A stretch of 64,000 nt of DNA from an uncultured Collinsella sp. (GTDB taxonomy: Bacteria > Actinomycetota > Coriobacteriia > Coriobacteriales > Coriobacteriaceae), in the NCBI GenBank assembly GCA_900541685.1, contig UQKM01000005.1:1-64000 (forward strand), written 5' to 3'. Below the pieces are notes generated by a model. The model did no database searches. It was not told the DNA's origin and saw only the letters and a program-made list of their open reading frames with translations. Shown one piece after another: positions 8,593-16,620 of this stretch. The stretch's first letter is position 1; every line of letters begins with the position of its first letter. The translations under genes were made by a program, and so were the position numbers.

Positions 8593-9041
8593 TACTCATC
8601 AACATCCAGAAAATCATTGGTGGCACCGACAAACTCCTGCATGTTCCTGACGATGCGGCCATCATTATTGATGCGAATCTCAAAACGCTTCCAGGGGAAC
8701 TTCATGATGTGGTAAAGGGTTACCAGCACATCCTGCTCTTTGCCAATTTTGAGCAGCCAGCGAGCGCAGTTATCTCCGCAAGTGGATGCATTGAACACCA
8801 TGTTTGGGAGATTGCGCACCAGCAGCAGCGTCTTAACGCCGCCGGACAGTTCGAGTGGGGTGATTGAGCCCAGCTGCTTGCTTACGATGTTGTGGGGACC
8901 GATGAGCTCTGATCCGTCCACGCTTTTAATAATCTGTGCGGCCATAGGATCTTCGAACCATGAGTCCAAGTATGAGTTCCTAAAATAGGTTTCGGTATCG
9001 TAGATAGAACCGGGGTAATCCCCCAGATGGATGCTTAACAT
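8592..9041 (-). CDS. DUF4869 domain protein
   Basis: The 149-residue protein begins MLSIHLGDYPGSIYDT, has LSGGVKTLLLVRNLPN in the middle and NASTCGDNCARWLLKIG after it, then ends with a short acidic tail. From memory these blocks match DUF4869, a family with no known function found in Firmicutes and some Actinobacteria. The two cysteines in TCGDNC are conserved in my recollection. It is the first gene of a leftward pair with the P-loop ATPase. TATAAT lies on the minus strand at 9078-9073 and CTGGAG lies about 7 bases before the ATG, so it probably has its own promoter. No catalytic motif can be named. Confidence 0.7.
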   Translation of the reverse strand: MLSIHLGDYPGSIYDTETYFRNSYLDSWFEDPMAAQIIKSVDGSELIGPHNIVSKQLGSITPLELSGGVKTLLLVRNLPNMVFNASTCGDNCARWLLKIGKEQDVLVTLYHIMKFPWKRFEIRINNDGRIVRNMQEFVGATNDFLDVDE

Positions 9042-9090
9042 GCGCGTCTCCAGACGTTGTGTGACTGCAACGATTATATGCTAGTAATAA

Positions 9091-9126
9091 AGTGCCGCCA
9101 GTAGCGAGGTTGCTGCTGGCGGCACT
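9091..9126 (-). terminator. Terminator of the aro cluster
   Basis: A 15-base stem with one wobble pair (AGTGCCGCCAGTAGC against GCTGCTGGCGGCACT) and a six-base loop lies 45 bases beyond aroQ. On the minus strand it is followed by TTATTA. It separates the aro cluster from the DUF4869/ATPase pair. Confidence 0.7.
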
Positions 9127-9171
9127 GGCATTATTAGCGTATGAATCGCGTTGATGGATTTGCTCGCGAGG

Positions 9172-9609
9172 CTACTTTTCGAGACGTTCCCCCAGCAGCT
9201 CCAACGCGTGGGCGTAGCCTTGGAGGCCTTCGCCAGTGATAGTGGCGAAGCAGGCTAGGCGTGCATAGCTCACCTGGCGGAAGTCCTCGCGCGTCTCTAC
9301 GGCGCTGATGTGCACCTCGACGGCCGGGATGGCGACGGCTTTGAGCGCATCGAGGATCGCCACGCTCGTGTGCGTGTAGGCCGCCGGGTTGATGACGATG
9401 CCGTCGACCTTGCCGTAGGCCTCCTGGATCTTGTCGACGATGCTGCCCTCGTGGTTAGACTGGAAGACCTCGACCTCGTCGAAGCCCTGTGCAGCGCCCG
9501 CTTCCTGGCAGATCTGCACTAAGCGGTCGTAGTTGTCGCTGCCATAGATGCCCGGCTCGCGAATGCCGAGCATGTTGAGGTTGGGGCCGTTGATGACGAG
9601 TGCTTTCAT
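9172..9609 (-). CDS. aroQ: 3-dehydroquinate dehydratase, type II
   Basis: The 145-residue protein converts 3-dehydroquinate to 3-dehydroshikimate, step 3 of the shikimate pathway. It opens with INGPNLNMLGIREPGIYG, whose Asn-Leu-Asn and flexible loop Arg/Tyr are the active-site lid of type II enzymes. SNHEGSIVDKIQ, NPAAYTHTSVAI and EVHISAVETRE follow, providing the Glu, Asn and His residues of the family. Length is normal for this dodecameric enzyme. It is last in the leftward aro cluster and separated from aroE/K by 100 bases containing a hairpin, so it may be partly uncoupled from the operon. Confidence 0.97.
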   Translation of the reverse strand: MKALVINGPNLNMLGIREPGIYGSDNYDRLVQICQEAGAAQGFDEVEVFQSNHEGSIVDKIQEAYGKVDGIVINPAAYTHTSVAILDALKAVAIPAVEVHISAVETREDFRQVSYARLACFATITGEGLQGYAHALELLGERLEK

Positions 9610-9686
9610 GGTTGCTTCCTTTGTGGTTGGTTGGCGTGGCCGGTCTTGTGGTCTTCGACGTTTGCCCAGATAAAACCTTCCAAAAT

Positions 9687-9711
9687 AAACCTGTCCCTTT
9701 TTGGCAGGTTT
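9687..9711 (-). terminator. Hairpin overlapping the aroE/K stop codon
   Basis: AAACCTG and CAGGTTT arms around a 10-11 base loop overlap the TAA of the aroE/K fusion; on the minus strand the hairpin is followed by ATTTT. It could attenuate read-through into aroQ. The stem is short, so confidence is modest. Confidence 0.4.
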
Positions 9712-10948
9712 AGAGGGTGTCGAGGAGGGCGCGGGCGGTGTTGGCGGCGCAGTCGCGTGAGTCGATGATGTAGTCGGCCCAAGCGCAGTAGCGCGGCATG
9801 CGCTGCTCGGCGAGCTTGTCGATACCGTCGCGGGCGGTGATGGGGCGGCCCTTGTGGGCGAGTTCGTCGAGCTTGCGGTTGAGCATCACAATCTGGCTGT
9901 TCTGGTGCAGCAGCGGGTAGTTCTCGTCCCGCGTGACCACGCCGCCGCCGGTGGAGAGCACCAGGCCGCTGCGCTTGGAGATGTCGGACAACGCCGCCGT
10001 CTCCTGCTCGCGGAAGGCCGCCTCGCCGCGCTCGACGATATAGTCGGCACAGGGCATGCCCAGACGCTTCTCAAGCGCGGCGTCTAAGTCGATGTGCTCG
10101 CGGCCAGTGAGCAGGGCGATCTGCTCACCCACGCGGGTTTTGCCCGAGCCCGGCATGCCGATCAGGGCGATGTTCTGTTCGCGGCGTGACAAGCGTTCCG
10201 TCACGTCCAGGATGCGCTCACGCGGGGTGACCTGGCCGGTATAGCGCTCGACGGCTTGCGCCGCCTGGGCCACAAGCATGAGCAAACCACCGATGCAGGG
10301 GATGCCGCGGCGCTCAGCCTCGAGCATCAGGCCCGTGCGGGCGGGGTTGTAGACAATGTCGATAGCGCCTTCGAGCGCATCGAGCCCCTCGAGTGTGCAA
10401 GGCGCGTCAGGGCAGTGGGGGAACATACCGGCAGGCGTGCAGTTGACGAGCAGGGCGGCGTCGGACTGCTGCGCGATGTTGCCGTAGTTGACCTCGCTCG
10501 TGCGGCCCACGGGCACGACTGCGGCGCCCAGATCGCCGAGCACCATGCTTGCCGTGGTGCCGGCACCACCGGTGGCACCAAGCACGAGGACCTTCTTGCC
10601 GGCAACTTCAACGCCCAGCTCCTCGACTAGGCACTGGAAACCGAAGTAGTCGGTGTTGTCGCCGCGCAGGCGGCCGTCGGGCAGGCGCGTGATGGTGTTA
10701 ACGTTTCCCATGCGCTCGGCCAGCGGGCTCAGCTCGTCCAGGTAGTCCATGACGGCGCGCTTGTAGGGGATGGTCACGTTGGTGCCTTCCCATTCGTTAC
10801 CCGTCATAAAAGCCTCAAGATCCTCGGGCTCGCGCTCAAATCGCACGTACTCAAGCCCAACGAGCTCTTTGTAGATGGTCGGGGTGTAGCTGTGGCCCAG
10901 CACACGGCCCAGCACGCCGTAGGGACGGGTTGCGGCGGTATCGGTCAT
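9710..10948 (-). CDS. aroE/aroK: Shikimate dehydrogenase-shikimate kinase fusion
   Basis: The 412-residue protein joins two consecutive shikimate enzymes. Residues 1 to about 250 are shikimate dehydrogenase: GHSYTP at the substrate site, TNVTIPYK with the catalytic Lys at 63, GDNTD with the Asp at 100, the dinucleotide loop GATGGAG and NCTPAGMFP. Residues about 258-412 are shikimate kinase: Walker A GMPGSGKT at 264-271, the DLD metal/substrate motif near 287, FREQE with the shikimate Arg, and STGGGVV. Both halves look intact, so it should reduce 3-dehydroshikimate and phosphorylate the product at the expense of ATP. The ATG follows the pheA stop with no gap. A single long frame argues against a frameshift artefact. 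Confidence 0.96.
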   Translation of the reverse strand: MTDTAATRPYGVLGRVLGHSYTPTIYKELVGLEYVRFEREPEDLEAFMTGNEWEGTNVTIPYKRAVMDYLDELSPLAERMGNVNTITRLPDGRLRGDNTDYFGFQCLVEELGVEVAGKKVLVLGATGGAGTTASMVLGDLGAAVVPVGRTSEVNYGNIAQQSDAALLVNCTPAGMFPHCPDAPCTLEGLDALEGAIDIVYNPARTGLMLEAERRGIPCIGGLLMLVAQAAQAVERYTGQVTPRERILDVTERLSRREQNIALIGMPGSGKTRVGEQIALLTGREHIDLDAALEKRLGMPCADYIVERGEAAFREQETAALSDISKRSGLVLSTGGGVVTRDENYPLLHQNSQIVMLNRKLDELAHKGRPITARDGIDKLAEQRMPRYCAWADYIIDSRDCAANTARALLDTL

Positions 10949-12094
10949 CTAGAGCACCTCCGTGTAGCTGCCAAAGTAGGTGAAGCTCTCGCATACGTCG
11001 TCGATGGAATCGAGCAGGTCGTCGAGGGCCTTGCTGCCAAAGGGGCAGTCCAGGTCAAAGTAGAACATAAACTCAAAGTCGCGGCCGGGGATGGGGCGGC
11101 TCTCGAGCTTGATGAGGTTGATGTTGAGTGCGTAGAAGCGCTCGAGTACGCGATAGAGCGCGCCCGGCTCGTTGGCCGTGGTGATCATGAGCGAGGTGCG
11201 ATTAGCGCCGGGGTAGACGCGCGGCTCGCGGCTGATGACGACAAAGCGCGTGTAGTTGTTGTCCGAGTCCTGAATGTTGGGCTCCAGCACCTCCAGGCCA
11301 TAGAGTGCCGCGCAGCTGCGCGATGCGATGGCGGCAACATCGGTGCGCTCGGAGCTGGCGACCATCTCGGCCGACATGGCCGTGTTGGGGTACTTGGTGG
11401 CGTGCAGGCCGTGCGCCTCGATAAAGCTAGCGCACTGCGCGATGGCCTGACCGTGGCTGTAGACCTCGCGTATGTCCACGAACTTGGTGCCGGGCTTGAC
11501 GAGCAAGTTGTGGTCGATCTTGAGGCGCAGCGAGCGCACGATATAGAAGTCGAACTGGGCGAGCAGGTCGTAGACAGCGTTGACCGAGCCGGCGGTTGAG
11601 TTTTCGATGGGCAGCACGCCAAACTCGCAGAAGCCGTCGCGCACGGCGCGCATGACGCCCTCGAAGGTCTCAAAGAACGCAATATCGGGCACGTCGAAGA
11701 GCTTGCACGCGGCGATCTGGCTGTAGGCGCCTTCCACGCCTTGACAGGCAACGCTGGCCGTCTGGGGGAAGGGCGTATCGAAGGTTGCGGCCGTGGCGTG
11801 GGCCTTTTGCGAGATCGTGATGCCCTTGAGCTCGTTGATGTAGCGCTGCTGCTCGGCTTTGCTCATGCTCATGAGGAGACGGAACAGGGCGATGGTCTGG
11901 GCCTCGTAGCGCTCGGGCGCGCGGCTGGCGAGGTTGTTGAGTTTGGAGCGCTCGCGGGCGGGGTCAAAGACGGCCTTGCCCATCTCGATCTTTGACTTGG
12001 CGACCTCGGTGGCAATGTCCATGCGCTCGACAAAGCTGTTGAGGAGCGTGGTGTCGATGCCATCGATGGCCTGGCGAATATCGGCAAGGTCCAT
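10949..12094 (-). CDS. pheA: Bifunctional chorismate mutase/prephenate dehydratase (P-protein)
   Basis: The 381-residue protein starts at the ATG at 12094, preceded by AAAGGGGCC; upstream in-frame sequence does not resemble the family. Residues 1 to about 90 form a chorismate mutase domain (DIRQAIDGIDTTLL, with Arg and Lys at the usual places). Residues about 112-290 are prephenate dehydratase, with GVEGAYSQ, NSTAGSVN, YSHGQAIAQC and TRFVVISREP containing the catalytic Thr. The last 80 residues are an ACT domain with KLESRPIPGRDFEF, the phenylalanine-binding ESRP motif. It converts chorismate to phenylpyruvate and is probably feedback-inhibited by Phe. It sits between aroC and aroE/K in the cluster. 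Confidence 0.96.
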   Translation of the reverse strand: MDLADIRQAIDGIDTTLLNSFVERMDIATEVAKSKIEMGKAVFDPARERSKLNNLASRAPERYEAQTIALFRLLMSMSKAEQQRYINELKGITISQKAHATAATFDTPFPQTASVACQGVEGAYSQIAACKLFDVPDIAFFETFEGVMRAVRDGFCEFGVLPIENSTAGSVNAVYDLLAQFDFYIVRSLRLKIDHNLLVKPGTKFVDIREVYSHGQAIAQCASFIEAHGLHATKYPNTAMSAEMVASSERTDVAAIASRSCAALYGLEVLEPNIQDSDNNYTRFVVISREPRVYPGANRTSLMITTANEPGALYRVLERFYALNINLIKLESRPIPGRDFEFMFYFDLDCPFGSKALDDLLDSIDDVCESFTYFGSYTEVL

Positions 12095-12147
12095 GGAGGC
12101 CCCTTTCACGTAATGGCAGAGCTGACGGGCAACCCAGGTGAGTCGGG

Positions 12148-13245
12148 TTAGAGCTGGGCGGCGTCCTCGAGGAGGGCGTCCCAGATGGCGAGGGCGGCGG
12201 CTGCTTCGGCTACGGGGACGGCTCGGGGGACGATGCAGGGATCGTGACGGCCGTGGACCGAGAGCTCGGCATTTTCCATAGCGTCCATGTCCACCGTCTG
12301 CTGCTCGCGGCCAATGGAGGGCGTCGGCTTTACGGCCATGCGCCACATGACGGGCGCGCCGGTCGAAATACCGCCCAGGATGCCGCCGGCGTTGTTGGAC
12401 TCGACCTCGATCTCGCCGGTCTCGGCATCGATGCGATACGGATCATTGTTCTCGCTGCCGCGCATGGCGGCCACGGCAAAGCCCATGCCAAACTCCACGC
12501 CCTTTACGGCGGGAATGCCAAACGCGATTTGCGCGATGCGGTTCTCGATGCCGTCGAAGATGGGGTCGCCGATGCCCGCGGGCAGGCCGTAGATGCCGCA
12601 CTCCACGATGCCACCGATGCTGTCGAGCTCATCGCGCGCGGCCAGAATCTCCTCGCGCATGCGACCGGCTGCGGCGGCGTCAATGCAAGGAAGATCGTTC
12701 GTTAGGATCGCCTTACGGTCGGCCTCGCGATAGACCATGTCGTCCATCGGCAGGTCGGAGATGCCGCCGATCTGCGCGACGTGCGCCATCACGTTAATGC
12801 CGCGGGCCTCGAGTGCCTGCAGCGCAATGCCGCCGGCAATGCACAGGGGTGCCGTTAGGCGGCCGGAGAAATGCCCACCGCCGGCGACGTCGTGCATGTT
12901 GTGATACTTCACGCGCGCAGGGAAGTCCGCATGTCCCGGACGGGGCTTGCGGCGCAGCTCAGAGTAATCCTTGGAGCGCGTGTTGGTGTTCTCGATAATC
13001 GCTGCGATGGGCGCGCCGGTGGTGTGCCCATCGACCACGCCGGCAATGATATGCGCGGCATCGGCCTCGCGGCGCTTGGTCGCGGTCTCGTCGCGGCCGG
13101 GGGCGCGACGGCTCAAAAAGGCCTGCAGCTGCTCCTGATCAACGGCAATGCCCGCCGGGACGCCATCGAGCGAGCAACCGATGGCGGGGGAGTGCGACTG
13201 GCCGAAGATGCTTAAGTGCAAGACGTTGCCAAAGGTCGAGGACAT
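12148..13245 (-). CDS. aroC: Chorismate synthase
   Basis: The 365-residue protein makes chorismate from EPSP using reduced FMN, the last common step. It begins STFGNVLHLSIFGQSHSPAIG, with the catalytic first His in GQSHSP. RRAPGRDETATKRREAD and RPGHADFP follow, then the SGRLTAPL block with nearby His, all typical of the family. The segment PRPGHAD with GGHFSGRLT is intact, as is the C-terminal RHDPCIVPRAVPV signature. It starts one base after aroA stops, in the same operon, and is followed by 53 bases before pheA. Confidence 0.97.
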   Translation of the reverse strand: MSSTFGNVLHLSIFGQSHSPAIGCSLDGVPAGIAVDQEQLQAFLSRRAPGRDETATKRREADAAHIIAGVVDGHTTGAPIAAIIENTNTRSKDYSELRRKPRPGHADFPARVKYHNMHDVAGGGHFSGRLTAPLCIAGGIALQALEARGINVMAHVAQIGGISDLPMDDMVYREADRKAILTNDLPCIDAAAAGRMREEILAARDELDSIGGIVECGIYGLPAGIGDPIFDGIENRIAQIAFGIPAVKGVEFGMGFAVAAMRGSENNDPYRIDAETGEIEVESNNAGGILGGISTGAPVMWRMAVKPTPSIGREQQTVDMDAMENAELSVHGRHDPCIVPRAVPVAEAAAALAIWDALLEDAAQL

Positions 13246-13246
13246 G

Positions 13247-14566
13247 CTATTCCTCCTCGAGCGTGACCTTGCCGCCCAGCAGACGGTAGTGGTCGAAGAA
13301 ATCGGGATAGGACTTGTTGACGGCCTCGGCGCCGTGGATCACGACCTCGCCGGTGGCGCGGCTCGCGGCGATAGCGGCCATCATGGCGATGCGATGGTCG
13401 TTGTGCGAATCGACCTCGCCGCCGGTAAAGGCGTCGACGCCCTTGATGATGAGGTCGTCGCCGGCAATGCGCACCTGCGCGCCCAGCGCGGTGAGCTCGC
13501 GGGTGGTGGTGACCAAGCGGTCGGATTCCTTGATGCGCAGACGGGCACAATCGCGGATAAAGGTGCGGCCCTGTGCCAGCGAGGCCACGGCCGAGATGAC
13601 GGGCACCAGGTCCGGAATGTCGTGGGCACTCATCTCAAAGCCGGCGAGCTTGTCGGACTGCACGGTGGCGGCGTTGGTGGAGCGCACGATGCGGGCGCCA
13701 AAGCGCGAAAGCGCGGCAAGCACGTTACGGTCGCCCTGTGCGGAGCTTAGCGACACGCCCTCGACGGTGATTGGGTCGGTACCGATGGCGCCGGCGCACA
13801 GCCAAAAGGCGGCGTTGGACCAGTCGCCCTCGACGGCCACGCTGCCGGGCGTGCGGTACGAGCCACTGCTCACGCGGAAGTTCGTGACCTCGGGCTGGCC
13901 GTCCTTGGCCGGAATGCGCTCGACGTTGACCTCGACGCCAAAGGCCTTCATGGCCTGTATCGTCAGGTTGATGTAGGGGCGGCTCTCGATGAGGCCGGTT
14001 ACCTGCACGCAGGAGGGCTGGGCCAGCAGCGGGGCTGCCAGCAGCAGGCCCGAGATGTACTGCGAGCTCACGTTGCCCGGAAGCACAAAGGTGCCCGGGC
14101 GCATGCGGCCGCTCGTCTTGAGCGGAAAACCGCCCAGACCCTGTAGGTCGCAGCCGGCGGCGATGATCTCGTCCGAGAGCGGGGAGAGCGGGCGGGCGCC
14201 CAAGCGCCCCTGACCCACAAAAGTTGCTTCTGCACCCAGCGCGCAGGCGACAGGCAGCATAAAGCGCAGCGTGGAGCCGCTTTCACCGCAGTCAAGCGTG
14301 CCGCCGGCAAGGGCCTTGAGCAGGCCAAACTCAACACTCTTCATGGTGGGGTGGACCTGGAAGCCGTCCTCGACGGTCTCGATGCGAGCACCCAGTGCCG
14401 TAAGGCAGCGCACCGTGGCCTCGATGTCGGCGCAGGTGGTGTTGCAGGTGACGTGCGTCTCGCCGTTGGCAAGCGCGGCGCAGATGATGAGGCGATGCGC
14501 CATCGACTTGGACGCGATGGCGGGAACGGTGCCCTTAAGCGGGGACGGGGTGATGCGGGCTAGCAT
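13247..14566 (-). CDS. aroA: 3-phosphoshikimate 1-carboxyvinyltransferase (EPSP synthase)
   Basis: The 439-residue enzyme transfers enolpyruvyl from PEP to shikimate-3-phosphate. SKSMAHRLIICAALA carries the N-terminal Lys-Ser and Arg of the active site. LDCGESGSTLRFMLPVA is the PEP-site block, where class I enzymes have LGNAGT. VSSQYISGLLLAAPL, KESDRLV and DHRIAMM follow. The ESGST version instead of NAGTA suggests a divergent PEP site of the kind seen in Clostridia-like and other non-class-I enzymes. Its ATG overlaps the 3' end of aroB by 7 bases, so translation is likely coupled. Confidence 0.96.
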   Translation of the reverse strand: MLARITPSPLKGTVPAIASKSMAHRLIICAALANGETHVTCNTTCADIEATVRCLTALGARIETVEDGFQVHPTMKSVEFGLLKALAGGTLDCGESGSTLRFMLPVACALGAEATFVGQGRLGARPLSPLSDEIIAAGCDLQGLGGFPLKTSGRMRPGTFVLPGNVSSQYISGLLLAAPLLAQPSCVQVTGLIESRPYINLTIQAMKAFGVEVNVERIPAKDGQPEVTNFRVSSGSYRTPGSVAVEGDWSNAAFWLCAGAIGTDPITVEGVSLSSAQGDRNVLAALSRFGARIVRSTNAATVQSDKLAGFEMSAHDIPDLVPVISAVASLAQGRTFIRDCARLRIKESDRLVTTTRELTALGAQVRIAGDDLIIKGVDAFTGGEVDSHNDHRIAMMAAIAASRATGEVVIHGAEAVNKSYPDFFDHYRLLGGKVTLEEE

Positions 14567-15666
14567 GCGGATGCGTCTCCCTTCTGGCCGAGGCCCTCGG
14601 CAATGAGTTCGTGGAAAGTGGAAAGCGGCGTGCGGTCGATGCTGCAGCGGCCAATGCCGTGCGGAATCACCAGATCGATAGTGTCGCCCGCGCGCTTCTT
14701 GTCGTGGAGCGCCTCGGCAAAGACGGTATCGGCATCTAGGTCGCAGCGGGTCTTGAGGCCATGGCGGGCGCAGAGTTCCTCAATACGATCGGGCAGTGCA
14801 GCATCGCAGACGCCGTGCAGGGCCGCGGCGCGCGTGATGATGCCCATGCCGATCGACACGCAGTTGCCGTGTCCGAGCTCAAAGTGCTCGCAGGCCTCGA
14901 CGGCGTGTCCGGCGCTGTGTCCAAAGTTGAGGAGCTTGCGCTGGTTGGTTTCGCGCTCGTCGGCGACGACCACGGCGCGCTTGATGTCGATATTGCGGGC
15001 GATGATGAGCGCTACGCGGGCCACATCGCGGTTGAGCAGCTCCAGCGTGAGCGGGGTCTTCTCCAGCTCGGCGAAAAGCTCCGGGTCGGCGATCACGGCG
15101 TGCTTGACGACCTCGCCGCAGCCGTCGGCGAACTGCTCGGGCGTGAGGGTGGCCAGACACCCCACGTCGGCGATAACCACGCTCGGCTGCCAAAAGGCGC
15201 CGGCCAAGTTCTTGCCGGCAGCCAGGTCTATGGCGGTCTTGCCTCCCACCGACGAATCCACCATGGCGAGCAGGCTCGTGGGGATCTGCACAAACTTGCA
15301 GCCGCGCATGTAGGTGGCGGCTACAAAGCCCGCCACGTCGCCCACGACGCCGCCGCCGAGTGCCACGATCACGTCGGAGCGCGAAAGCTCGTGCTCGGCC
15401 ACAAACTCCAAAATGGCAACGTAGGTCTCGGCGCGCTTATGGGCCTCGCCGGCCTCGAAGGTGCAGATGCTCACCTCGTAGCCTGACGCCTCCAGGCTCT
15501 GCTTAACGGGCATCTGGTAGAGCGGGCCCACGTTGGTGTCCGTCACGATGACGGCCTTGGTGCCGCCGGCGGTGGCGCGCACGAGCGGCCCCGCCTGCTC
15601 CAGCAAAAACGTGCCAACATGCACCTGGTAGGGGCGTGCAGTGTCGATATCGATGGTAATCGCCAT
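14560..15666 (-). CDS. aroB: 3-dehydroquinate synthase
   Basis: The 368-residue NAD- and metal-dependent enzyme cyclises DAHP to 3-dehydroquinate. Motifs in order are EAGEAHKRAET (NAD/substrate site), ALGGGVVGDVAGFVAATYMRG, VQIPTSLLAMVDSSVGGKTAID, GCGEVVKHAVI with the metal Glu, and LLNFGHSAGHAVE and GHGNCVSIGM with the metal His residues. Length is normal. It overlaps the aroA start by 7 bases and lies 36 bases after tyrA. Inferred partners are the flanking aro enzymes, which supply DAHP and consume dehydroquinate. Confidence 0.97.
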   Translation of the reverse strand: MAITIDIDTARPYQVHVGTFLLEQAGPLVRATAGGTKAVIVTDTNVGPLYQMPVKQSLEASGYEVSICTFEAGEAHKRAETYVAILEFVAEHELSRSDVIVALGGGVVGDVAGFVAATYMRGCKFVQIPTSLLAMVDSSVGGKTAIDLAAGKNLAGAFWQPSVVIADVGCLATLTPEQFADGCGEVVKHAVIADPELFAELEKTPLTLELLNRDVARVALIIARNIDIKRAVVVADERETNQRKLLNFGHSAGHAVEACEHFELGHGNCVSIGMGIITRAAALHGVCDAALPDRIEELCARHGLKTRCDLDADTVFAEALHDKKRAGDTIDLVIPHGIGRCSIDRTPLSTFHELIAEGLGQKGDASAC

Positions 15667-15702
15667 AAGCTTCGGTCCTTTCGACCTGGCGTGATGGGTT
15701 GT

Positions 15703-16617
15703 CTAGTGGGAGGCCTCGTCGTCGAGTGCGCGCTTAATGCGGTCGCCCTCGGCAAGGAGATTCTCCAGATAGCGCTGGTCGCGGTCCTTGAGCGCGCGGC
15801 TGTAGGCGCCAAGCGATTCGATCAGATGGTCGATCTCGAAGGCGAGCGCGTCGGCGTCGTCGATCATGAGCTCGGACCACATCTGGGGGTTGAGGTGCGC
15901 CACGCGGGTGAGATCGCGGTAGCTGCCGGCCGAAAAGCCGTGGTGGACCTGGGCAGTGGGGCTTTTGACGTAGGCGTTGGATACCACGTGCGCAAGCTGG
16001 CTCGTGAAGGCGATGACACGGTCGTGCTCGGCGGCGCTGGTCACGCTGAACTTGCCAAAGCCCAAGGGGCGCACCATCTCGCGCACCTGGCCCAAAAGCT
16101 CCAGCTTGAGCGCATCGTCCACCGCGGGCGGTACGAGCACCAGCGGGGCGCCCTGGAACAGGTCGGCGCGGGAGTGTGCATAGCCCGAGTACTGCGTGCC
16201 CGCCATGGGGTGCGCGCCCACAAAGTAAAAGCCGTGCTCGCGGGCAAGCTCAAAGGCGCGCTCGCACACGATACCCTTGACGCCCACCGTGTCAATTACC
16301 ACGGGGCCCATGATGGCCTCGGTATCGGTGGCGTCGGCGAGTGCCTGGGCGTGTGCCTCGAGCCATTCGATGCAGGCTTCGGGGTAGCAAGCCAGGACGA
16401 TGATGTCGCATTCGCCGAGTGTCTTGTCGTTGAGCTCTCCGGCGACGGTGCCCATGCTGGCGGCGGTCATGACATCGTCATCGGGATCCCAGGCCAGCAC
16501 GCGAACGCCCGCCTGCGCATAGCCGCGGGCAAAGCTGCCGCCGATGAGGCCAAGGCCGACGATGCCGGCGCACTTGGGGCCGCCCTGGTTAACGCGCGCG
16601 TTTCTCACTGTACCCAT
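15703..16617 (-). CDS. tyrA: Prephenate dehydrogenase
   Basis: The 304-residue protein has the NAD-binding loop GLGLIGGSFA near residue 21, followed by AWDPDD, GAHPMAGTQYSGY and TSAAEHDRVIAFTSQLAHVV. The GAHPMAG and His of HDRV/QLAH are the conserved catalytic core of prephenate dehydrogenases. It oxidatively decarboxylates prephenate to 4-hydroxyphenylpyruvate for tyrosine. No ACT domain follows the core, so tyrosine feedback, if any, is through the catalytic domain. It lies 3 bases after aroF, within the same operon. Confidence 0.95.
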   Translation of the reverse strand: MGTVRNARVNQGGPKCAGIVGLGLIGGSFARGYAQAGVRVLAWDPDDDVMTAASMGTVAGELNDKTLGECDIIVLACYPEACIEWLEAHAQALADATDTEAIMGPVVIDTVGVKGIVCERAFELAREHGFYFVGAHPMAGTQYSGYAHSRADLFQGAPLVLVPPAVDDALKLELLGQVREMVRPLGFGKFSVTSAAEHDRVIAFTSQLAHVVSNAYVKSPTAQVHHGFSAGSYRDLTRVAHLNPQMWSELMIDDADALAFEIDHLIESLGAYSRALKDRDQRYLENLLAEGDRIKRALDDEASH

Positions 16618-16620
16618 GGG

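Noticed and set aside
6932..9171. Integrated mobile element behind tRNA-Arg with att repeats
   Set aside because: No integrase and no repeat of the tRNA 3' end was found downstream, so I call it only a variable pocket.
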